This document shows positions 55,721 through 64,000 of a stretch of DNA of 64,000 nucleotides, in pieces. The translations under genes and the position numbers were made by a program. Every line of letters begins with the position of its first letter. Within the stretch, counting starts at the first letter, position 1. Under the pieces are notes generated by a model. The model ran no database searches. It had not been told where the DNA came from and worked only from the letters and a program-made list of their open reading frames with translations. The stretch is from contig JASSKH010000031.1 in assembly GCA_031763025.1 (NCBI GenBank), positions 5,051,458 through 5,115,457 on the forward strand, written 5' to 3'. Source of the DNA: Macrocystis pyrifera (Eukaryota > Sar > Phaeophyceae > Laminariales > Laminariaceae).

Positions 55721-56068
55721 TTTTTTTTTTTTTTTTTGGTCATCACTTTTACTTTCCAGCCTAACTTGTAGGAGGTTTTACCCTCAGCGAGCTTCTGGAC
55801 AAGCGTGGTCACAGGTGTCGCCCCTTCTCCCCCCCGGTACACGCCTTTATTTTTTTGTCGCGCATAGGGTTCAGCATTCCCACTGCTCGTCGATTTTCAT
55901 CGAATGTTGTATGTAGCTAACTCACGCTCTCGCGCTTTCCGCTAATAATCAATTTTTCATGCTAGAAAAAGTCCCGACGAGCATGCACTTAGTGAAACTC
56001 GAACCCCCGAAATTGATCTTGATAGGCACGTGGACCACCTACCAAGCCACCGGGGACGCCGGTCGCAT
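55721..56068 (-). mobile_element. tRNA-derived SINE, copy 1, with poly(A) tail
   Basis: Read on minus: head GTCCCCGGTGGCTTGGTAGG (A-box-like, TGGCTTGGTAGGTGG) at about 56060-56030, and B-box-like GGGGTTCGAGTTTCAC at about 56010-55995, as in a tRNA. A unique body follows, then a pure A tail (reverse of the T run 55721-55737). CATGCG borders both the 5' head and the end of the A tail, a possible short target duplication. The tRNA acceptor stem no longer pairs, so this is a SINE and not a functional tRNA. Second copy at 60500-60845. Confidence 0.7.
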
Positions 56069-56373
56069 GTGCAAACAAACGGAGAACTCGCCTTTTTTGT
56101 TTTGTTATTTCCAGACAAGTTAGTTATTGTGGCCTTTTTTATTTTTTCGGATCGTTCTATCGGTCATATCCCTCGAAAAAATGACAAAAAAAACGAGTCT
56201 TCTTCCGTTTATTTTATTGGTTGGTGCATGATCACCACGGCGGCGGTGTAAAACAATCACATCTCAATGTGTAATATTGAGCCGGACGTCGCCGATCAGC
56301 CACCTAAGCAGCACCTCGGCTGGCCCAGCTCGTACGTATTCATTCGCTCTTCTTGTAGTCTGTTTTTTTCAGG

Positions 56374-56645
56374 GATGTACATTATTTGTCTTTTTTCGCG
56401 CGGCATGCCGTGGCACGACCTGCGGCAAGCCGTGGCACGACCTGCGGCAAAACCTTCCACGGCATTAGGGTTGGGGTTAGGGTTAGGGTTAGAGTTAGGG
56501 TCCCATGGTATGCCGTGGGGGTCCGTGGTTCCGTGGTATGCCGTGGAAGATTCCGTGGTATGCCGTGGAAGTTTTGCCGCAGGTCGTGCCACGGCATGCC
56601 ACGGCATGTCGCGAAAAATGACAATAATGTACATGGCCCGGTTGA
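56374..56645. mobile_element. Fold-back element with TTAGGG-like core
   Basis: The arms (ATGTACATTATT..GTC.TTTTTCGCG then GCATGCCGTGGCACGACCTG and CGGCAAAACCTTCCACGGCA) are inverted on either side of a short TTAGGG-type array (GGGTTGGGGTTAGGGTTAGG, 56468-56500). The right arm has one internal change in the number of GCCGTGG modules. It probably folds into a long hairpin. No ORF of its own. Confidence 0.75.
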
Positions 56646-56849
56646 CTCCAGACAGTAACACGGAACTCCTCTTATCTTATATCCGAGCTGTCGAGTTGAC
56701 TCGACTCACATGCATTAGAGGGTTCCACCTGACGAGGGGCATTGGTGGGCGCACATTACCCCGATATCCCAATACCCTACTGCCGGAATCCCTTTCCAGC
56801 GTGAAACTCCCCAATCTACCTATGGATCTTATATGTCGTGTATCTGAGA

Positions 56850-57850
56850 CCAAAAAAGAAAAAAAACGCTCTGGGGGGGAAGCGATTTCTAGGTATGAAA
56901 AGCCGAATAGTTTAGATGAAACAGGATGAATCAACAATAATATTAATATCCAGTTTCCTCCGTCTTGTTTTTTTGGGAAATAGGGCTGGCATGTGGCATG
57001 CCAAAGCACAGCAGTACGAGGCTCTGGTCTACGGCAGAGCTCTTGACCAACACTGCGAGGGAATCACGGCGGCATCCCCGCCTGCTTGTGTAGTTTACTA
57101 GCATGCTAGGACGATGTCCTCGTGGCGTTGTTTGATTTGTTATTTGCTGTAGTTCCGAGTACTACTGCTGTGCTGCTGCTGTATGTAGTAGAAGCTCACA
57201 GCCCAGCTTTGTGCCCGTACCTTTATTTTTGCTATATACTATACTCGCACGAGAACTGGCTGTTGTACAGCAGCAGCAGTATATTTTTTGTTGTTAACTC
57301 GATGCTCGTTCTCGCTACGCTCGCAGTATCGCATTCACCAACGAGCTTGCCGGGTCTCGATTCGGCGGCGTGCGACTGGTGAAGCGTCGATGCGCACAAA
57401 GATCGCCGGTGGCAGCGCGAAGTGCGTCGGTGGAGTCGCTGTTGTTGAGTGACTTTCCAAGATGTGATAGAGGATGTGGCTGCACAAGGATGCATGTGTT
57501 GTGTCTTCTTCATGTCTGCTTGGGATTTTTTCGTGCGTGTTCGCCGTCTATTTCTGCTCCCTCCTGCCAGGCCTATGTGACAGGTCATCATCCCTACATG
57601 CATTCCGGTTAGCGATAGTGCCTGCTGTTTCCAGCCGCGGAACACCACAACAAGCTGATGAGCGATGTTGCGTCGGCGACCTCGTGCTACTACTGCACTG
57701 CTGTAGTAGTAGACATGAGGTGCTCGTGGCGCGCGACCTGGTGCGAGTTGTTGAAAGGTGCTGCTGCTGTTGTAATAGTAAATAAAGTTCAGGTCATCCT
57801 TGTTTATTTTTTTTCCAACTTTCTGCTCCACACCATTTTTTTGTGTCACT
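56850..57850 (+). repeat. Left arm of a 3.5-kb palindrome
   Basis: From about GAGACCAAAAAAG (56846) to TTTTTTTGTGTCACTTTGG it is the reverse complement of about 59418-60413. Only scattered single-base and 1-2-base indel differences were found (for example AATCAACA against AATATCAACA, and TTGTTGTTGAG against TTGATGTTGAG), so identity is near 99% by eye. Open frames occur in both arms (such as 57849-57232 on minus) but show no domain and are mirrored, so none is called. Confidence 0.9.
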
Positions 57851-58393
57851 TTGGTACCAGATTACGGGGCCATCACAGAACCTTGAGCAAACCTATAGGG
57901 ACGAGGAGCCGTGACCTTGACCTGTCTTTCCTATGGTGGACTCCGACGGCGCACACATCAACAAATGCTTGTACCGTCGTGTCCGGGGCTAGAGGCAAAA
58001 TAGTTTATCGCCGATAGCCTGCTCCAAGCCCTTGCACAACAACCCACACACAGGCATACGAGTAGACTATGGAATCCTGCTCGTATTTTTAATAGACTAC
58101 GTCATTCAGCTGTGAGTTTTTCCAACTTTCTGCAAACTTTCTGCTCCACACCATTTTTTTGTGTCACTTTGGTACCAGATTACGGGGCCATCACAGAACC
58201 TTGAGCAAAACTAGAGGGATGAGGAGCCGTGACCTTGACCTGTCTTTCCTATGGTGGACTCCGACGGCGCACACATCAACAAATGCTCGTACCGTCGTGT
58301 CCGGGGCTAGAGGCAAAAATAGTTTGTCGCCGATAGCCTGCTCCAAGTCCATGCACAACAAGCACACAGAGAGGTAGACGAATAGTCTAACTG
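57832..58393 (+). repeat. Palindrome inner units, left side (one full, one partial)
   Basis: A unit of about 310 bp (CACTTTGGTACCAGATTACG...CTGTCTTTCCTATGGTGG...ATAGCCTGCTCCAAG...TTTCTGCTCCACACCA) occurs once complete and once truncated, ending in CACACAGAGAGGTAGAC. Confidence 0.85.
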
Positions 58394-58543
58394 CTCTAGT
58401 ACTGATTGGCTGGTCAGTTGAATCGGTGGGATCAGGGAATCATGGTCGCAATTTGCAAGGCAGCAGTTCTCTAGTACTGATTGACTGGTCAGTTGAATCG
58501 GTGCGATCAGGGAATCATGGTCGCAATGAGCAAGGCAGCAGTT
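58394..58543 (+). repeat. Palindrome loop: two direct 75-bp repeats
   Basis: CTCTAGTACTGATTG(G/A)CTGGTCAG... begins at 58394 and at 58469; the copies differ at only a few positions. This asymmetric spacer is the only non-palindromic part of the centre. Confidence 0.85.
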
Positions 58544-58544
58544 A

Positions 58545-59425
58545 GACTATTAGTCTACCTCTCTGTGTGCTTGTTGTGCTTGGACTTGGAGCAGGCTATC
58601 GGCGATAAACTACTTTTGCCTCTAGCCCCGGACACGACGGTACGAGCATTGGTTGATGTGTGCGCCGTGGGAGTCCACCATAGGAAAGACAGGTCAAGGT
58701 CACGGCTCCTCATCCCTCTAGTTTTGCTCAAGGTTCTGTGATGGCCCCGTAATCTGGTACCAAAGTGACACAAAAAAATGGTGTGGAGCAGAAAGTTTGC
58801 AGAAAGTTGGAAAAACTCACAGCTGAATGACGTGGTCTATTAAAAATACGAGGAGGATTCCATAGTCTACTCGTATGCCTGTGTGTGGGTTGTTGTGCAA
58901 GGACTTGGAGCAGGCTATCGGCGATAAACTATTTTTGCCTCTAGCCCCGGACACGACGGTACGAGCATTTGTTGATGTGTGCGCCGTCGGAGTCCACCAT
59001 AGGAAAGACAGGTCAAGGTCACGGCTCCTAGTCCCTCTAGTTTTGCTCAAGGTTCTGTGATGGCCCCGTAATCTGGTACCAAAGTGACACAAAAAAATGG
59101 TGTGGAGCAGAAAGTTTGCAGAAAGTTGGAAAAACTCACAGCTGAATGACGTAGTCTATTAAAAATACGAGCAGGATTCCATAGTCTATTCGTATGCCTG
59201 TGTGTGGGTTGTTGTGCAAGGACTTGGAGCAGGCTATCGGCGATAAACTATTTTTGCCTCTAGCCCCGGACACGACGGTACAAGCATTTGTTGATGTGTG
59301 CGCCGTCGGAGTCCACCATAGGAAAGACAGGTCAAGGTCACGGCTCCTCGTCCCTCTAGGTTTGCTCAAGGTTCTGTGATGGCCCCGTAATCTGGTACCA
59401 AAGTGACACAAAAAAATGGTGTGGA
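58545..59425 (-). repeat. Palindrome inner units, right side (one partial, two full)
   Basis: The same roughly 310-bp unit as on the left, inverted: a partial copy (58545-58790), then two complete ones (about 58791-59100 and 59101-59425). The right side therefore has one more unit than the left. Confidence 0.85.
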
Positions 59426-60413
59426 GCAGAAAGTTGGAAAAAAATAACAAGGATGACCTGAACTTTATTTACTATTACAACAGCAGCAGCACCTTTCAAC
59501 AACTCGCACCAGGTCGCGCGCCACGAGCACCTCATGTCTACTACTACAGCAGTGCAGTAGTAGCACGAGGTCGCCGACGCAACATCGCTCATCAGCTTGT
59601 TGTGGTGTTCCGCGGCTGGAAACAGCAGGCACTATCGCTAACCGGAATGCATGTAGGGATGATGACCTGTCACATAGGCCTGGCAGGAGGGAGCAGAAAT
59701 AGACGGCGAACACGCACGAAAAAATCCCAAGCAGACATGAAGAAGACACAACACATGCATCCTTGTGCAGCCACATCCTCTATCACCATCTTGGAAAGTC
59801 ACTCAACATCAGCGACTCCACCGACGCACTTCGCGCTGCCACCGGCGATCTTTGTGCGCATCGACGCTTCACCAGTCGCACGCCGCCGAATCGAGACCCG
59901 GCAAGCTCGTTGGTGAATGCGATACTGCGAGCGTAGCGAGAACGAGCATCGAGTTAACAACAAAAAATATATACTGCTGCTGCTGTACAACAGCCAGTTC
60001 TCGTGCGAGTATAGTATATAGCAAAAATAAAGGTACGGGCACAAAGCTGGGCTGTGAGCTTCTACTACATACAGCAGCAGCACAGCAGTAGTACTCGGAA
60101 CTACAGCAAATAACAAATCAAACAACGCCACGAGGACATCGTCCTAGCATGCTAGTAAACTACACAAGCAGGCGGGGATGCCGCCGTGATTCCCTCGCAG
60201 TGTTGGTCAAGAGCTCTGCCGTAGACCAGAGCCTCGTACTGCTGTGCTGTGGCATGCCACATGCCAGCCCTATTTCCCAAAAAAACAAGACGGAGGAAAC
60301 TGGATATTAATATTATTGTTGATATTCATCCTGTTTCATCTAAACTATTCGGCTTTTCATACCTAGAAATCGCTTCCCCCCCAGAGCGTTTTTTTTTTTT
60401 TTTTTTCGGTCTT
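59418..60413 (-). repeat. Right arm of the 3.5-kb palindrome
   Basis: Reverse complement of 56850-57850, ending in the poly-T/CGGTCTTA stretch at about 60391-60415. The arm boundary coincides with the A/T homopolymer beside GAGACC/GGTCTTA. Confidence 0.9.
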
Positions 60414-60499
60414 AGTGCAAGTGGTCTATTACGAGCAGCTCGTGTGTCAGCACAACAAGCTATAGCCTACAGAGCCTTCTTTTTGTATCTATCTGAGGA

Positions 60500-60845
60500 C
60501 CAACGTGATTTCACTATTTTTTGTTTTTTATAATCATCACTTTTGCTTTCCAGCCTCAGCGATCTTCTGGACAATCCGTGGTCACAAGTAGGTGTAGTCC
60601 CTTCTCCCCCCCGGTACGTGCCTTTATTGCTTATCCCGCATAGGGTTCAGCATTCCCACTGCTCGTCGATTTTCATGGAATGTACAGCTAACTCACGCTC
60701 TCTCTCGCGCTTTCCTCTCAATATTCAATTTTATGCAAGAAAAAGTCCCTGCGAGCATGCACTCGGTGAGACTCGAACCCACGAAGAAACTGATCTTGAT
60801 AGGCTCGTGGACCACCTACCAAGCCACCGGGGACGACGGCTATGC
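60500..60845 (-). mobile_element. tRNA-derived SINE, copy 2
   Basis: Same body as 55721-56068, in the same orientation. Minus-strand head CGTCCCCGGTGGCTTGGTAG at about 60834-60815, B-box-like GTGGGTTCGAGTCTCAC (forms a 5-bp T-stem) at about 60782-60766, and an A-rich tail broken by other bases (reverse of 60515-60532). More decayed tail than copy 1, suggesting it is older or has lost the pure A run. Confidence 0.7.
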
Positions 60846-62030
60846 CCTCTCATCGTATGATGATATTTCGGTCGAGCCTAGTGATAATAGACTACAGTGC
60901 AGTTTTTTCTACCCTGCCCAGCAGTGATTATTTTCATGCCACAGCAGAAAGCGAAAATGCCAACAACAGACGATTTTTTGTCTTTTAGCCCGAGGAGCAA
61001 CACTATGCCTTCGTACGATGATATCTCGGTTCAGTCCAGCAGTCAGTGCAGGTTTTCCTACACTTCACGTCCATTAAACCACGGGCGGGCGTGCAGTCAT
61101 ACCGCTGTAGTAGTGATTATTTTAATGTCACAGCCGACTGCGAAACTTTTGGCACAGCAGCAGAGCTATCAGCTTTTTTCAGTACTTGAACCACCGTCGT
61201 GCAGTGATTTTCATGTTGCACCCAGTTTTCTGTGCAGCTGAGGACGCCATGAAAGCCGACAAAACGGGAGGGGGGGGAGGGGGGAAGGGCAGCCGTACTG
61301 ATACAGCTGTCCACGAATGCAGAAACGAAACGATAGATCGGGTGGCTAGGTATCGGTTCGACTAGCTCTTATAGACTGTTGCCTGTAGCTCCCTCTCTTT
61401 CGTGTCGCTTCGTCCGCGCAGCAGATATCTGTCCTTCCTGAGTACGTATTATGCTTTCCGTCTGGCAGCCTTTCTGCAGTAGTCCTTGCGTTGTTTGTAT
61501 TCTGTTTTCATTTCACATTTTACTTTTTTGTTTTTATTGTCTTTTAGCTCTTATTTTTTGGTCTTGCTTGTGTTGTGTTCTCGTACCCTGTGCGCTGGCA
61601 TTTCACTTGCTTGTGACACTTGAATTTGAGATTATTATTTATTATTATTTATTATTTTTTGGTTTTCCTCTGCCTCACAGTCTGTGACCACGGAATCAGT
61701 ATCTCTCCAGGATGAGGAATCAGGACGGACACTGGGTGTACTGATGAAGCTGGGTAGAAAGGACGATTCGTTAATGTGAAGACAACAACAACAAGTTTTC
61801 CCTACAATACACGTCCATCTTTAACCATGGGCATGCCGTCATCATACGGCAGCAGAGATTATTTTCCTGCTACAGCCGACACAGCGAGATATTTGATACG
61901 GCAGCGGGGCTATAAGCTGAAATTATCGATCTAGCGTGTACCAGGTAGTGGTTTTCATGTTGCACGAAGTACCGTTTTTTTTGTTGCCACCCCGGCGGTC
62001 GAAGGGAACGTACAACCTGACGGGTGCCTC
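60846..62030. other. Intergenic with degenerate tandem and dispersed repeats
   Basis: A loosely repeated module (TCGTA.GATGATAT.TCGGT..AG; CAGTGATTATTTT.ATG.CACAGC.GA.(A/T)) occurs at 60855-60960, 61010-61150 and, partly, 61795-61925. Dispersed repeat A is inverted at 61685-61785. No gene supported. Confidence 0.45.
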
Positions 62031-62739
62031 ACGTGCGATGTGTATGTCGTGTGTTCTTCTCACTAAACCGTATTTTCTACCCGTCGACATCCAGCACAAC
62101 CAGTCAGTGTCCGTGCCGATTTTTCAATCCTAGAAGAGATACAAGTTCTGTGGTCACAAAGCTACGCCACAGCGGAGATACTACGTTGCCACGTAGTATA
62201 TATATATATATACAAGGCTTTCCTTCGGAGTGGGTATTCCGTCGTTTCGTGTACATATAACTGCAATTAATTGGCGACATAGCCCAAAGCCAACCAAACT
62301 AAATGTATTTGTGTAAGAAACGGTGAAGGATGTAATAATCGCGTTTAGTTATGAATGTAATGTGAAACGTAAGATCGGGTGACGCAAGAGTAAGAATGAC
62401 ATTCGTCTAATAATAAGAATAACATATTTCATCAGTGTGGGGAGAGAGTGGAGTAGTGCTTGGCATGTGGATGATATACAACATACAGGCTGTTGTTTAA
62501 AAGAAGGTTTGGGACAGGAGAGAAAGCAGCAGTGCCGGCAACGACAACGGATATGGAAATGTTGTATAGTTTGTTGCTGGGCGGCCGCGATTTCGATGTA
62601 GCCAGCATAGGAGTTTGGATGAGACATGATATATATGTGTAAATAGTCTTCCAGGACGCTGTAGTAACGAGGCGGGAGGCCCAGAATGTGGATATGTTCG
62701 CTGTTGAACCCGTTGGATATGTGTAGGAAGAAATAATCG

Positions 62740-62938
62740 TGATTTTGGGAAATGTGGGAAACAATTTGTTTCCTTTCGTTCGTCCTGGATGGCGACAATC
62801 TGCTCGGCGTACTGCTTCGGAATTCCGCGAAGCCCTGGAGCAGGCGAAATGGAAGGGAGTCTTTTTGCGCTTGATGACGATGTCTCCGTCTTTGGTGGTG
62901 GAGTCCGTCAGGCGGCAGTTGTAGCACTTGCCACGGAC
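62740..62938 (-). pseudogene. Possible exon with a Cys pair, frame uncertain
   Basis: On minus, after CTTCGACCAG, the sequence encodes VRGKCYNCRLTDSTTKDGDI, continuing with IKRKKTPFHFAC; then a different frame is coding-like (GIPKQYAEQIVAIQDERKET). A CYNC...C zinc-type pair is visible. The frame change within 40 codons suggests a decayed gene or an unseen short intron. Family not recognised. Confidence 0.25.
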
Positions 62939-63059
62939 CTGGTCGAAGTAAACATATAGGGTGGCGGGGCGGGAGTGGCGTGCAGGGAATGGCGGGGGAG
63001 GGGGGGGGGGCAGAGTTCATTATTTGTACTACTCTACAGCGGCACAACAGCAGCACGTA

Positions 63060-63997
63060 AACGGCTTTTGTCGTTCGCTACCAGTTGTAAGCTAGCGCTC
63101 ACCAACACATTTTTCAGCACGCGCAAGGGCGGAATATCGCATGCATACAACGGCACCAGCCTGAATGATCGTAAGCGAATCGACTACATCCTAACTCGTC
63201 AAGTCCACCGACCTAGAGTACATAATGTTACAGTCGTCCCACAGCCCCCACCACCTGCTAAGGCTGATTCAGACCATAACATCGTGTACATCAAGGCCCG
63301 ACTTAGTGGTCACTTTTCGTCTAACCGAAGATTGCTGAAACCCCCAAAACGCCGAGAATTCGACAGGCAGCTTTTCTTATCCGATGGAGAGCGTCGACAC
63401 CGAATAGTCGAGAGGGTCGTTTCCACTCTTAACCAACCTACCCAGCCTCGTAACACGTCTGGCGTGGTTGAGTTTTTCACCACAACTGTCATGAATGCTG
63501 TTGAGAAAGAGGTGCCACCTCCACCACGTCGCCACCACCGAAACGGTTGGTGTGAGACCCCCGAAACGGTGGCCGCTTTCAAAGTAGCATGGACAGCGAG
63601 GGAGGATGCGAGACAGCTCCTGCGTGTCTACCCCCGAGATAGTACAGCGTGGAAGAAGTTGAGATCCGCCTGTGCGAATCTGCAGGAAGTGGTCGCCGCA
63701 GGAGTCAATGCGTATTTTGAAGAGTACCTCGCTGAAACCGAGAAATTCCTCGCGAGTTCCGATCAACGAGGGTTCTACAAGCACCTGAAGAGTACGGTAG
63801 GGTTGCAAGGTACGAAAGCGAGGAGTGAACAGTTTATCATGGACGAGGATGGCACGCTGTTGCGAGATCAAGCGCGAATTCGTGAAAGATGGGCGGGGCA
63901 CTACCACAAACTATTGAACACGAAATCGCTGAAACTTGACCCCACGATCATCGACCTAGTGCCACCCACGACCGCTGAAACTATCCCTTGGAAATGA
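63060..63997 (+). pseudogene. LINE copy 4: endonuclease C-terminal half and linker to RT
   Basis: One open frame reads LALTNTFFSTRKGGISHAYN, RKRIDYILT and KADSDHNIVYIKARLSGH. These are the C-terminal motifs of an APE-type (exonuclease-endonuclease-phosphatase) nuclease, with the SDH catalytic motif. An Arg/Glu-rich linker follows, then DEDGTLLRDQARIRERWAGH and KLDPTIIDLVPPTTAE. The last piece matches the start of LINE copy 1 ([12 protein letters not shown] at 40576 onwards), so the two overlap as 5' and 3' parts of the same family. A stop appears at 63995-63997, just before the RT. The first part of the nuclease is missing upstream. Confidence 0.8.
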
Positions 63998-64000
63998 ACC

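Noticed and set aside
57232-57849. 205-codon minus-strand open frame in the palindrome arm (mirrored at 59416-59916)
   Set aside because: No domain, Ser/Tyr/Arg-rich low complexity, shortened by a single-base difference in the other arm.
60755-60840. Functional tRNA gene
   Set aside because: A- and B-box-like motifs and a T-stem are present, but the acceptor stem does not pair and the body continues into an A-tailed SINE.

Overview
This is a GC-rich, repeat-laden eukaryotic nuclear window. Short exons are joined by phase-consistent GTGAG.../AG introns. Exons carry Ala/Gly/Gln homopolymers, TTAGGG-like arrays are present, and the rest is a nested mix of decayed LTR and non-LTR retrotransposons, small terminal-inverted-repeat elements, a tRNA-derived SINE and large palindromes. 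No bacterial operon, rRNA or CRISPR was seen. The style fits a stramenopile, plausibly a brown alga, but no single sequence proves this.

Layout. 1-10.2 kb: one plus-strand host gene read through phase-matched exons (138-302, 1413-3198, 5598-5757, 6726-6890, 8052-8227, 8631-10174). It encodes Cys-rich zinc-binding-like segments between very long Gly/Ala/Gln/Pro regions; its two long exons need frame changes at G-runs and a CAG tract. 10.2-16.3 kb: intergenic DNA with two families of small inverted-repeat elements and unrecognised minus-strand exon-like ORFs. 16.3-18.7 kb: an internally deleted Ty1/copia element with both LTRs. 18.7-24.4 kb: degenerate inverted repeats and a hexanucleotide-palindrome array. 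26.4-27.3 kb: a possible minus-strand zinc-finger gene. 27.7-39.9 kb: a decayed minus-strand Ty3/gypsy chromovirus with gag, a NADAR (YbiA-like) domain, protease, reverse transcriptase/RNase H, integrase and chromodomain.

40.6-49.1 kb: three copies of one LINE family (one long plus-strand copy, two minus-strand 3' pieces), bracketed by oppositely oriented clusters of a CTG/CAG-bearing repeat. 50-55 kb: minisatellites rich in ACGGTGCGGTT/AACCGT and fragments of the gypsy family. 55.7-60.9 kb: two direct copies of a poly(A)-tailed tRNA-derived SINE flank a fold-back element with a TTAGGG-like core and a 3.5-kb near-perfect palindrome. 63.1-64 kb: the endonuclease-to-RT linker of a fourth LINE copy, cut by the window edge.

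The most notable items are the NADAR domain inside a chromovirus, the 3.5-kb palindrome, the four-copy MITE family with a paralogous empty site, and the partial exon duplications inside TTAGGG-like intronic DNA. Apart from the first gene and perhaps the 26-27 kb gene, almost everything coding is a broken mobile element.
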